Shown: positions 1 to 8,381, counted from the first letter of the stretch. The stretch: DNA of 34,611 nucleotides from Candidatus Moraniibacteriota bacterium (GCA_016867255.1 VGKB01000003.1:1-34611); one strand, 5' to 3'. The notes: generated from the sequence alone by a model not told the origin. Program-made: numbers and translations.

Positions 1-105
1 GGCCACAAATTCGGCGTGACCCGAGAGAGAATTCGCCAAATTGAGGCCAAGGCGCTTGACCGCTTGAGAAAACATAATGTTTCAAACAAACTCAAAGATT
101 TTTAA
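1..105 (+). CDS. rpoD: RNA polymerase sigma-70 factor (RpoD/SigA), C-terminal fragment (region 4.2)
   Basis: Reading frame 1 from base 1 translates as [34 protein letters not shown], the canonical sigma-70 region 4.2 ([18 protein letters not shown]). The 5' end is outside the window. Confidence 0.95.
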   Translation, partial: GHKFGVTRERIRQIEAKALDRLRKHNVSNKLKDF

Positions 106-148
106 TAAGTCTTATAGGGCATATATGACCTATAAGACTTATTAAAAA
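99..148. repeat. Perfect 20-bp inverted repeat (stem-loop, 10-nt loop) overlapping the rpoD stop codon
   Basis: tttttaataagtcttatagg (99-118) / cctataagacttattaaaaa (129-148) are exact reverse complements. A further direct copy of acttattaaaaa follows at 151-162. Confidence 0.9.
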
Positions 149-167
149 GGACTTATTAAAAAATAAA

Positions 168-620
168 ATGTCAAAATCCAAAGCCAAAAACAAAAATAGG
201 GGTTTCACACTGATTGAGATGATCGTGGTTATTGGCGTTATTGGCCTGCTAACCACAATGATCTTGGTGTCCGTGGGCAGAATAAGGAAAAATTCCATTG
301 ACACTAGGAGAAAATCTAACATTGAAAATGTGCGCGGAGCCATTACGATGTATTATGCCGCCAAGAGCGCTTGGCCGAGCATTTCCAGCGGGTGGAGCGG
401 GTTGATTACTGATTTGTCGGATGGGGGATATATTTCTGATAACATTCCGGCGGACGAAGATGGCGACGGAGTGAATGATTATTCGGTGTGTTCTTGCTCC
501 TCGTGCAGCCCGGCTTGCAGTAGCGCGAGCGTCCAAATGAAGCTTTGCACCAGCTGTATGGTTGAAGACGGGGAGGGTTGTTCGGGCACTCCCAGTAAAT
601 ATTGTCTGGAAGTAAAGTGA
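168..620 (+). CDS. Type IV pilin/pseudopilin-like protein with Cys-rich C-terminus
   Basis: N-terminal prepilin motif RGFTLIEMIVVIGVIGLLTTMILVSVGR; C-terminal DEDGDGVNDY loop and eight Cys in the last ~45 residues. Confidence 0.85.
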   Translation: MSKSKAKNKNRGFTLIEMIVVIGVIGLLTTMILVSVGRIRKNSIDTRRKSNIENVRGAITMYYAAKSAWPSISSGWSGLITDLSDGGYISDNIPADEDGDGVNDYSVCSCSSCSPACSSASVQMKLCTSCMVEDGEGCSGTPSKYCLEVK

Positions 621-649
621 CACTAGCCCACTGATTGCGCAAAAACAGT

Positions 650-677
650 TTGACAATCTTGAAATATTATTTTAATT
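650..677 (+). promoter_or_regulatory. Possible sigma-70 promoter upstream of the KH-domain gene
   Basis: TTGACA at 650-655 followed after ~15-16 nt by an AT-rich TTTAAT/TTAATT -10-like box. By eye only. Confidence 0.35.
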
Positions 678-748
678 TCAAACCAGATAAATTGAGCACA
701 TTGCCAAAAAGGCAACATAGTGAAGGATAATCATTAAATTAAGAAAAG

Positions 749-1108
749 ATGACCGCAGCAACACCGAAAGACGCAGACTTCGTGGAGTACGTGGTTAAAT
801 CCATCGTGGACCACCCCGACGAAGTTAAAGCCGAGCGTAAGGTAGATGAAATGGGAGTATTAATTACTCTCCATGTTCACGCCGAAGATATGGGCATGGT
901 GATCGGAAGGGATGGTTCAACCGCCAAAGCTCTCCGCACTTTGCTTCGCGTGGTGGGAGCCCGCAATAACGCCCGGGTTAACCTTAAGATTAGCGAGCCG
1001 GAAGGCGGCAAGAGGGCCAGGAAATTTGAAAGAGGGGAAGAGGAAAGAGGGGGACGGAAGGAGAAAAAAACTGATATTGAAGAAGTGGTAAATGATTTAA
1101 AACTGTAA
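749..1108 (+). CDS. khpA: KH-domain RNA-binding protein (KhpA-like)
   Basis: LHVHAEDMGMVIGRDGSTAKALRTLLRVVGA matches the KH 'VIGRDGxxAKALR' core; charged C-terminal extension. Confidence 0.85.
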   Translation: MTAATPKDADFVEYVVKSIVDHPDEVKAERKVDEMGVLITLHVHAEDMGMVIGRDGSTAKALRTLLRVVGARNNARVNLKISEPEGGKRARKFERGEEERGGRKEKKTDIEEVVNDLKL

Positions 1109-1109
1109 A

Positions 1110-1194
1110 ATTAAGTGCTTGGTTTTAGTTACCAAGGCGGAAAGCGGAGAATGTTTCTTGTCTTCACTTGGTAACTTTATACTTAGTACTTAAT
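1110..1194. repeat. Imperfect inverted repeat with perfect 10-bp inner stem
   Basis: agttaccaag (1127-1136) / cttggtaact (1167-1176) plus outer attaagt / acttaat pairing, in the gap between the KH gene and the pilin array. Confidence 0.7.
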
Positions 1195-1274
1195 ATTCAA
1201 TTGCTTTTCGCGAATATTAAAAAAATCAATTATTATAATATAATTAAACAGTAATAATTAAACCTAAGAAAAAA

Positions 1275-1625
1275 ATGCAAAAAAAGAAAAACAAAATGAA
1301 GGAGAAGCTGAACAGTTTGCTTAGTTTGGTGCCAGTGGCGAGCGCTGACATTACCGATGCCGCGAGCAAGGCCCGGGGGGTGGCTAAAAAAGCGGACGTG
1401 GTGGAGATGCTTTTAACCATTATTAACTACGCTTTAATTGTCCTTGGCGTGCTGGCAGTGGCGGTATTTATTTACGCGGGGTTTTTATATTTGACGGCGG
1501 CGGGAGTGCAGGAGAAGATTGATAAAGCCAAAAATACTTTGCTGTACGCCGTTATTGGTATTGTGGTGGCAGTTTTGGGATTTGTGGCAGTGGCAACCGT
1601 CCAGCGGTTTATTGTTCAAGGATAA
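1275..1625 (+). CDS. VirB2/TrbC-like small two-TM 'T4SS pilin' family protein, paralog 1
   Basis: INYALIVLGVLAVAVFIYAGFLYLTAAGVQEKIDKAKNTLLYAVIGIVVAVLGFVAV: two TM segments around a short basic/acidic loop, shared with the neighbouring ORFs. Confidence 0.75.
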   Translation: MQKKKNKMKEKLNSLLSLVPVASADITDAASKARGVAKKADVVEMLLTIINYALIVLGVLAVAVFIYAGFLYLTAAGVQEKIDKAKNTLLYAVIGIVVAVLGFVAVATVQRFIVQG

Positions 1626-1661
1626 AATTTCTCGTTTTTTCTAAAAAGAAAAAAGAATAAA

Positions 1662-1889
1662 ATGGCGGATGACGGTCTGGTGCTAATAAAAACTCTGTTT
1701 GTCTGGGTGTCGGTTTTGGTTGGGATGCTGGGCGTGGTAATGATCGCGGTAGCAATTTTTTTGTACCTAATTGCCGCGGGAGAGGAGCCAAAAATGAAAA
1801 AAGCCCACGGGATGTTGTGGGGCGGGATTGGTTGCTTAATTGGAGCATTTGCGATGTATGCAATTGGATCAATCTTTAATTATTCTTAA
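1662..1889 (+). CDS. VirB2/TrbC-like small two-TM protein, paralog 2 (divergent)
   Basis: GVVMIAVAIFLYLIAAGEEPKMKKAHGMLWGGIGCLIGAFAMYAIGSIF aligns by eye with the paralog motif. Confidence 0.65.
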   Translation: MADDGLVLIKTLFVWVSVLVGMLGVVMIAVAIFLYLIAAGEEPKMKKAHGMLWGGIGCLIGAFAMYAIGSIFNYS

Positions 1890-1899
1890 TTCTTAATTA

Positions 1900-2397
1900 T
1901 TGTCGGTGGTAAAAAAAATCAAAAAACTGTTGCTGGTGGGGGTGCCTTTTGGCGGAATAATTTTTTATACGGTTGCGCTGGCGGCCGCTTCTCAGGAAGG
2001 ATGGGATCCGGACGCCCTGGCGGGCTCTATTGGGGGAAAAGGGCTTTCCACCCGCAGCGTGTCTGAGATTTTACTCTCGGTCATTGATTGGGCGCTTATA
2101 ATAATTGGGCTGTTGGGAGTTTTAACTTTTATTTACGCGGGGTATTTGTATTTGACCGCCCAAGGGGAGGAGGATAAGATTAGCACGGCTAAGAGAGTGG
2201 TTATCTGGGCGGTTGCGGGAATAGCAGTCGCGGTGTTGGGTTTCGTGGTGGTAAAAACCATAAACGATCTTTTGGTGGGTGGAGGATCTTCCGGCGCCGG
2301 CGGCGGCGGAGCCGGACCGGGAATGGGCGCTCCCACGGAGCCGGCCGCTCCTCCCAGCGGGTCATTGCCTGCGACGCAAGAGATGGTGGGACAGTAA
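1900..2397 (+). CDS. VirB2/TrbC-like pilin-family protein, paralog 3, with signal peptide and Gly/Pro-rich tail
   Basis: IDWALIIIGLLGVLTFIYAGYLYLTAQGEEDKISTAKRVVIWAVAGIAVAVLGFVVVKTI; TTG start at 1900 (GTG at 1906 also possible). Confidence 0.75.
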   Translation: MSVVKKIKKLLLVGVPFGGIIFYTVALAAASQEGWDPDALAGSIGGKGLSTRSVSEILLSVIDWALIIIGLLGVLTFIYAGYLYLTAQGEEDKISTAKRVVIWAVAGIAVAVLGFVVVKTINDLLVGGGSSGAGGGGAGPGMGAPTEPAAPPSGSLPATQEMVGQ

Positions 2398-2461
2398 AAG
2401 TTTAAAAATAAAAATTTTGAATTTAAAGCGGGGCGACAATTCAAGCCAATAATTATCCTTA

Positions 2462-2815
2462 ATGAAACTGAACCTAAAAAGCAGATTAACGAAGAAAGTT
2501 TTGATGTGGGAAAGCGTTATGGGGCCGTGGACGGGAGTGGGTAATTTACCCGATCCGGGCGGAGAGGGTGGGGGGCATCCAATCGCGGCAGTGCTGACTC
2601 GTGTGCTGAACTGGCTTTTGGTGATTTTTGGGCTGTTGGCGCTAATATGTTTTATCGCGGCAGGGTTTCTTTATCTGACGGCCCGGGGCGACCGGGGACG
2701 GATTGAAAAAGCCCATAAAGCAATCCTGTACGGGGTAATCGGCGTAGTGGTTGGGCTTATTGGGATGGTGGCGGTAAAGACGATTGATTCGCTGCTGCGG
2801 GGAGGAGGACAGTGA
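2462..2815 (+). CDS. VirB2/TrbC-like pilin-family protein, paralog 4
   Basis: LNWLLVIFGLLALICFIAAGFLYLTARGDRGRIEKAHKAILYGVIGVVVGLIGMVAVKTIDSLL. Confidence 0.75.
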   Translation: MKLNLKSRLTKKVLMWESVMGPWTGVGNLPDPGGEGGGHPIAAVLTRVLNWLLVIFGLLALICFIAAGFLYLTARGDRGRIEKAHKAILYGVIGVVVGLIGMVAVKTIDSLLRGGGQ

Positions 2816-2849
2816 AAAGTGAAAATTGATAAGTATTGAAAGTTAATTT

Positions 2850-3182
2850 ATGTTTATGGCTAAAGAAATTGGTGACAATGACTTCAAGTCGGAGATAGAA
2901 GATTATAAAGGATTGGCGCTGGTGGATTTTTGGGCGCCGTGGTGCGGCCCCTGCCGCGAAATGGGACTAATAATCAATGAGTTGGCCGAAGAATATTCCG
3001 CGAAAATTAAAATAATTAAGTTGAACGTTGACGAAAGTCAGGAAATTGCCTCAAAGTTTGCGGTAATGTCAATCCCCACGCTGATTTTTTTCCGGGACGG
3101 AAAGGAGATTTTAAGAAAGATTGGATTGCAGGCAAAGGAAGAAATTATTAAAATCATTGAGAAAGAAAAAGCTGATAAATAG
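2850..3182 (+). CDS. trxA: Thioredoxin
   Basis: LVDFWAPWCGPCREMGLIINELAEEY...KLNVDESQEIASKFAVMSIPTLIFFRDG: canonical WCGPC active site and cis-Pro IPT. Confidence 0.95.
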   Translation: MFMAKEIGDNDFKSEIEDYKGLALVDFWAPWCGPCREMGLIINELAEEYSAKIKIIKLNVDESQEIASKFAVMSIPTLIFFRDGKEILRKIGLQAKEEIIKIIEKEKADK

Positions 3183-3217
3183 AAAAAGTGGAAGATAAAA
3201 ACAGGTGCAAATAAATA

Positions 3218-3254
3218 ACATAGAGACGGGGAGAGCCCGTCTCTATGTGTTTTT
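3218..3254 (+). terminator. Rho-independent terminator downstream of trxA
   Basis: Perfect 13-bp stem acatagagacggg / cccgtctctatgt (3218-3230/3236-3248) with 5-nt loop, followed by gttttt. Confidence 0.9.
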
Positions 3255-3304
3255 AAATAATTTGTATATAATGAGAAGCAACTGTTTTACCCGCCTGCCA
3301 AAGT

Positions 3305-3376
3305 GCCGCTTTAGCTCAATGGCAGAGCAACTGTTTTGTAAACAGTAGGTTGTCGGTTCAAATCCGACAAGCGGCT
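3305..3376 (+). tRNA. tRNA-Thr (anticodon UGU), no encoded CCA
   Basis: Acceptor GCCGCTT/AAGCGGC, D-arm, anticodon loop TTTGTAA, T-arm GTCGGTTCAAATCCGAC. Confidence 0.95.
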
Positions 3377-3392
3377 CAACAGTTAATCCATC

Positions 3393-3428
3393 AAGTTTTT
3401 TAAGTTTATAAAGTTTGTTAAGAAAGAG
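3393..3428 (+). repeat. Short degenerate 9-nt tandem repeat (AAGTTTNNN)
   Basis: AAGTTTTTT AAGTTTATA AAGTTTGTT AAGAAAGAG immediately downstream of tRNA-Thr. Confidence 0.6.
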
Positions 3429-3470
3429 TCAGCAGTTTAAAATTATTCTCCCCCTTGATGAACTAATTAT

Positions 3471-5249
3471 ATGTCAAAACAAATCATTACTCCCCAGATG
3501 GATTATTTTCTGGATGTTTTAGAGCAGGAAGCCAAGAAAAAGAAAGACACTAAACAAACCATATTTAAATTGGAAACTTCCGATGTTGCCGGGCAGATGG
3601 CTCTTTGGTATGAAAAAGTCCGCACGGCCGTGCAGTATAAAGAAGAGCACTTACTGCGGCGGACGGCGATGTATCGTATCCTAAAAAGGTTAATTCTTTT
3701 TGAACAGCGGCGCAAGAAGAGGGAAATCACCATGGCGTTGTTTGTTGAACTGGTCCTGGCCGGCTATCTGCAAAACAAAGACGCAAATGACGATAATTTT
3801 GAGAAGACCGAAAAGATAGTTCAGCGCCACTTGAAAGCAATCGGGTATTTGGGAAAACTGGTTAAAAATCCGGCGGAATCAATGGAAACAAGGCGCTGGT
3901 TGATTAATTTGCTTTCAGAGGAGATTGAGAGTCTTATTAATCCCCAGCGAGAGAAAATGGCTTTTATTTTTGCCGTTTATGAAACTTTGAGGCAGAGAAT
4001 AAATTTTATCCTTGAAAAACCACCCTTTCCTCTTCCTGGGTCAAAATCCGGAGGGCTGCACAGCGTGGCGGAGGAATATCTGGGAGTGGGGTCTTTGGTG
4101 GAGCCGATAGCTGAAAGTTTTTCACCGAGCGAGAAGGTGGAAGAGAATAGCAGAAGTTTAAGGGAAAAAGAAAAAATCCTGAATTTAGTCACCTATCTTG
4201 CGATTTTTCGCAATCTAAGGCGCTCTGACCGGGTAATGCTTCGGTCGTTAATTTTCAATGTTTATTTCCCCGCCTGGAATGATTTGGACCCTCTTGACGA
4301 CGAAAAGATTCATTACATAATGAAAAAATTTCTAAGAAAGAGAAGAGAGATTGGAATTATTGCGGAGCATCCGCTGGTGCCAAGAATCCTTTTCCCCGTA
4401 AAGAAATATATGCTTTGTTCCTCTTTTTTGTTTGATGCTTTGATAGGCAATCCCAAGGAAGCCCGGAGTATAGTCTCTCAAGAATTTTTGCTGCATCAGC
4501 AAATTAGAGAAAAATGCAACGTTCGCTACGCCAAGGAAAAAGGAAAATTGAGGAAGAGAATTATCCGGGGCTTTATTTACGTCTTTCTCACTAAGATGCT
4601 GGTGGCGATAATTTTGGAAATTCCTTACGAATATCTCAAGAGTACTGGAGGGGTGCAGTATCGTTCATTGTTAATCAACTTGCTGTTTCCTCCCTTCCTC
4701 TTGACCGCCATTGCGTCTTCGGCGCGGCAGCCCAGCGAGGAAAACACCAAAGAAATTATAAAAGGAGTGGAGACGCTTGTGTACAAGGCCAAACAGGAAG
4801 AGGAGCTGCGTGAAATCAGGGTTACCGACAGGGAAAGCGCTTGGGCGGAAAGGATATTAGACCTGTTTTACGTGATAGTATTTGTCGGAATGTTTTTTTT
4901 GTTGATAAAATTACTCAATATCCTGGATTTTAACGCGGTGGCGGCAGTGATATTCGTAATTTTTGCCGGGACGGTCAGCTTTTTTGGCGCTTTAATCCGC
5001 CAATCAACCAGAGATTTAGTGATAACTAAAGACAAGGAGGGATTTTTCAGTCTGGTATTTGACACTGTCTTACTGCCTTTTGTGAGATTTGGCCGGTTGC
5101 TTTCCGTAAAGTTTTCCCGAATCAACGTCTTCATTTTTCTGTTGGATTTTTTAATAGAGGCCCCTTTTAAGTTTATCATTAGAGCTTTTGAAGCTTGGAT
5201 AGATTTTTTGCGGCGCAAGAGGGATGAAATAGAAAGACAGATTGATTAA
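3471..5249 (+). CDS. Uncharacterised large membrane protein (soluble N-terminal half, several C-terminal TM segments)
   Basis: 592-aa ORF; hydrophobic runs such as LLINLLFPPFLLTAIAS, ILDLFYVIVFVGMFFLLIKLLNIL and VAAVIFVIFAGTVSFFGALI; no family recognised. Confidence 0.75.
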   Translation: MSKQIITPQMDYFLDVLEQEAKKKKDTKQTIFKLETSDVAGQMALWYEKVRTAVQYKEEHLLRRTAMYRILKRLILFEQRRKKREITMALFVELVLAGYLQNKDANDDNFEKTEKIVQRHLKAIGYLGKLVKNPAESMETRRWLINLLSEEIESLINPQREKMAFIFAVYETLRQRINFILEKPPFPLPGSKSGGLHSVAEEYLGVGSLVEPIAESFSPSEKVEENSRSLREKEKILNLVTYLAIFRNLRRSDRVMLRSLIFNVYFPAWNDLDPLDDEKIHYIMKKFLRKRREIGIIAEHPLVPRILFPVKKYMLCSSFLFDALIGNPKEARSIVSQEFLLHQQIREKCNVRYAKEKGKLRKRIIRGFIYVFLTKMLVAIILEIPYEYLKSTGGVQYRSLLINLLFPPFLLTAIASSARQPSEENTKEIIKGVETLVYKAKQEEELREIRVTDRESAWAERILDLFYVIVFVGMFFLLIKLLNILDFNAVAAVIFVIFAGTVSFFGALIRQSTRDLVITKDKEGFFSLVFDTVLLPFVRFGRLLSVKFSRINVFIFLLDFLIEAPFKFIIRAFEAWIDFLRRKRDEIERQID

Positions 5250-5302
5250 AGAAGAAAAGGATTTAACAATCGCTGATTTTCCTAATTTTTAATTATATTG
5301 CT

Positions 5303-5947
5303 ATGCAAAACTATGACAACGATGGAGGGAAAACTAATGTAATCATTGCGCTTATTGTGCTGCTGCTTATCATTACAGGGTTTGTGGCTTACAAAAAAGG
5401 GATTTTTACCGGTCCGGCAAGCAGCGTCAAGGAACCTCCAGTCGTTAGGGAGAACAGGAATGACAACGCCGCTTCTAGCCCGAATCAATCAGAGTCAAAC
5501 GATAACGAAGAAGTTGACTATGCCGATGATGCCATTTCGGACCTTGCCGATGAAGGAAAAAGAAGCCCGGAAAAAGCGGACGAATCTCTGAGACAGAGGG
5601 TTATTGATTTCGTTATGGATAACCTGAACAAACTTGTCCCTCCTCCCAAGGATGATAAATGGGATATCCCATTGTTTTATTTTGTCGGCAACAGCAATAT
5701 CTATCTGGAACTGTATGGGTACGACACGGAATTAACTGGGTTAAAGTTGCTTTATAAGGTGGAAAAAGACGGAGAGAAATTTAAGCTCACCGAATTAGCC
5801 CGCTATAAAGAAGGAAAGGAAGATTGGACTCTGGTCTCCGGGACTGATTCTTTCAGTGATTACATAATAGAAGAATATGGTTTCGACGAAGAAACGAACA
5901 AATGGGAAAAAACTGATGAATTTGTTGACGAATCAAGTTTTGAATAA
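5303..5947 (+). CDS. Hypothetical membrane-anchored protein
   Basis: N-terminal TM (VIIALIVLLLIITGFVAYKKG), acidic linker, soluble C-terminal domain; no family recognised. Confidence 0.7.
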   Translation: MQNYDNDGGKTNVIIALIVLLLIITGFVAYKKGIFTGPASSVKEPPVVRENRNDNAASSPNQSESNDNEEVDYADDAISDLADEGKRSPEKADESLRQRVIDFVMDNLNKLVPPPKDDKWDIPLFYFVGNSNIYLELYGYDTELTGLKLLYKVEKDGEKFKLTELARYKEGKEDWTLVSGTDSFSDYIIEEYGFDEETNKWEKTDEFVDESSFE

Positions 5948-5971
5948 AAAATAACAATATAAATTCATTAA

Positions 5972-7789
5972 GTGCCCAAGATTGATATAAAAATAAACCA
6001 CCGTGATTATTCAGTGGAGGAAGGCGCGGGAATTTTAGAATTTTGCCGAAAGCGGGAAATTGATTTGGCCGCTCTTTGCCAGCATCCCGACTTTATTAAA
6101 AGTGAAGCGGTATGCCGCTTATGTCTGGTCAAAGTAAAAACTGGTGGCAGCGGAGAGGAAAATCTGGTCCCGGCCTGTACGCTTTCCGCCGAGGCGGGAA
6201 TGGAAATAATTACCGAGGATGCCGAAATAGCCAAAATAAGAAAGACAATCATTGAACTGCTCTTTCCGGAACACGCGGGTCTCTGCGCTAGCTGTTACCG
6301 AAACTTGAATTGCGAGTTGCAGTCTTTGGCCATGAAATATTCGGTGGATGAATTTCGATTTTTGCCAAAGACGGCGGAGATTGACGATATTGAAGAAAAA
6401 GAAAGATTGTGGGATCGGCTCAGAAGAAGGGTGGTGGATACTGCCAATCCGTCAATTGCGCGAGACAGCTCTAAATGCGTGGAGTGTCGGCGCTGTATAA
6501 AGGCGTGCCGGGAAATTCAGGATGTCAGAGCATTAGAAATTCAGAAAAGAGGTGTATCGTTAAATGTGGGAACGGAATATAACACTCCGCTTGAGTGTAC
6601 CTACTGCGGACAATGTGTGCTTCATTGCCCTACTGCGGCTATTATTGAAAAAAGCGATATCGCCGATGTAATTAAAGCCCTCAAAAAATCCGGAAAATTT
6701 CTAGTGGCCCAGACGGCGCCGGCGGTAAGATTTACTCTGGGGGAGGAATTTGGCTATTTGCCCGGAACGGTAACCACTGGGAAGATGGTCACTGCTCTTA
6801 GAAAGTGCGGTTTTGAATACGTGTTTGACGTTGTTACAGGAGCGGATTTTACAATTGTTGAGGAAGGGACAGAATTAATTAAACGTTTAAAAAATGACGG
6901 AGAAAAGAAACAATTGCCTCAGTTTACCAGCTGTTGCCCGGCTTGGGTTTTGTTTTGCGAACAAAATTATCCTCAAATTTTACCCCACTTGTCTTCCGCC
7001 AGATCTCCTCAGATGATGATGGGGTCTTTAATAAAGAGTTATTGGGCGAAGAAGTTAAAAATAAACCCGGCGGAAATTATTTTAGTTTCAATTATGCCCT
7101 GCGTCGCGAAAAAATACGAGGTCTTAAGGCCGGAATTTATGTCCAAAGGCATAAAGGATGTGGATTTGGTTTTAACCGTGAGAGAGCTTACCCATATAAT
7201 CAAAAGCATGGGCATCTCCTACAACGATCTTCCTGACGGCGATTTTGACCCGGCTCTGGGAATAACGACCGGATCGGGAGTTATCTTTGCCGCAAGCGGC
7301 GGAGTGGCTGAAGCGGCCCTTCGCACCGCTAATTTTTACCTGTCGGGGAGGAGTCTTCCGGATCTGAATTTTAGAAAGGTTCGGGGGATTAGAGGAGTAA
7401 AGGAGACCGAAATAAGGATGGGGGGCAGGAGCGTAAGGATGGCTATCGTGCAAGGTCTAAAAAATGCACGTAAAATTGTAACGATGGCTTTAAAAAATGA
7501 ATGTCCCTACGATTTTGTGGAAGTGATGGCTTGCCCCGGCGGTTGCGTTGGGGGAGGAGGCCAGCCAGTGCCAATCAATAACTCTATTAGAAAGGCAAGA
7601 ATGAAAGCAGTCTATCTAACCGACAAAGCGCTTCCCGTAAGAGAGTCGCACAATAATCCGGTGGTAGAGGAGGTGTACAGGAGCTTCCTTTACGGGCCGG
7701 GAAGCAGAAAGGCGGAAAAATTGCTCCATACTAAATACTGCCCGTATGATTGGAGATTGCGCCGGGAATATTTGCGAGGCAGAGTTTAA
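5972..7789 (+). CDS. [FeFe]-hydrogenase, CpI-like modular (2Fe-2S + His-Cys 4Fe-4S + 2x 4Fe-4S + H-cluster)
   Basis: GTG start. N-terminal LCQHPD...VCRLCLVKV...PAC (2Fe-2S); HAGLCASCYRNLNC; CVECRRCIKAC and CTYCGQCVLHC; H-cluster motifs TSCCPAW, MPCVAKKYE, VMACPGGCVGGGGQP. Confidence 0.95.
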   Translation: MPKIDIKINHRDYSVEEGAGILEFCRKREIDLAALCQHPDFIKSEAVCRLCLVKVKTGGSGEENLVPACTLSAEAGMEIITEDAEIAKIRKTIIELLFPEHAGLCASCYRNLNCELQSLAMKYSVDEFRFLPKTAEIDDIEEKERLWDRLRRRVVDTANPSIARDSSKCVECRRCIKACREIQDVRALEIQKRGVSLNVGTEYNTPLECTYCGQCVLHCPTAAIIEKSDIADVIKALKKSGKFLVAQTAPAVRFTLGEEFGYLPGTVTTGKMVTALRKCGFEYVFDVVTGADFTIVEEGTELIKRLKNDGEKKQLPQFTSCCPAWVLFCEQNYPQILPHLSSARSPQMMMGSLIKSYWAKKLKINPAEIILVSIMPCVAKKYEVLRPEFMSKGIKDVDLVLTVRELTHIIKSMGISYNDLPDGDFDPALGITTGSGVIFAASGGVAEAALRTANFYLSGRSLPDLNFRKVRGIRGVKETEIRMGGRSVRMAIVQGLKNARKIVTMALKNECPYDFVEVMACPGGCVGGGGQPVPINNSIRKARMKAVYLTDKALPVRESHNNPVVEEVYRSFLYGPGSRKAEKLLHTKYCPYDWRLRREYLRGRV

Positions 7790-7805
7790 TTTTTGATACC
7801 CCAAA

Positions 7806-8369
7806 GTGGACATAATTGGCGGGAAAAGCAATAAAAGGTTTTCGCTTGGCCGCTCCCGGGCAAGACAGAAGAGAAGAGAAGAAAAATTTTCTCCGCTGGG
7901 AGCTGGCGGGGAAACATTATTTTGCTGGAAGGCGAAGGAATTTCCTTTTTACAAAAAATCAAAGGGCTGGTTTTTTGCCGGCGGGATAATTTTTTTTCTG
8001 CTGGTGGGTTATTTTACTTACTCAAAACAGTTGATTACCGCGCTAACCTTTCTTTTACTGGGGCTTACTATTTACCTTTTTTCTTTCAAAAAGCCGCGAG
8101 AAATTGATTGTGTTATAACCTACCAATCAATCAGCGTTGACGATACGATCTATCCATTTAAAGAACTTATTTCTTTCTGGACGTTCTATGAGCCTCCCGA
8201 TTTTAAGGTAATCAGTTTGAAACATAAAAAACCTTACCTGCCCTATATCCAAATTCCTTTGGGAAATGAGGATCCCATGAAGATTCGCAGGGTGCTGCTT
8301 AAATATTTGCCTGAAGAGGAGCAGGAAGAACCGTTTAGCGATCGGTTAGCTAGGATTATTCGTTTTTAA
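7806..8369 (+). CDS. Hypothetical membrane protein (two TM plus small cytosolic, possibly PH-like, domain)
   Basis: GTG start; WFFAGGIIFFLLVGYFTYSKQLITALTFLLLGLTIYLFSF hairpin. Confidence 0.65.
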   Translation: MDIIGGKSNKRFSLGRSRARQKRREEKFSPLGAGGETLFCWKAKEFPFYKKSKGWFFAGGIIFFLLVGYFTYSKQLITALTFLLLGLTIYLFSFKKPREIDCVITYQSISVDDTIYPFKELISFWTFYEPPDFKVISLKHKKPYLPYIQIPLGNEDPMKIRRVLLKYLPEEEQEEPFSDRLARIIRF

Positions 8370-8381
8370 ACGTCTAGCGTT

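Noticed and set aside
249-656. 135-aa minus-strand ORF opposite the pilin gene
   Set aside because: Fully antisense to a recognisable pilin; composition reflects the reverse of a Cys/Gly-rich frame.
1626-1661. Terminator between pilin paralogs 1 and 2 (ttttttctaaaaagaaaaaag)
   Set aside because: A/T-only weak pairing within a likely operon; not convincing.
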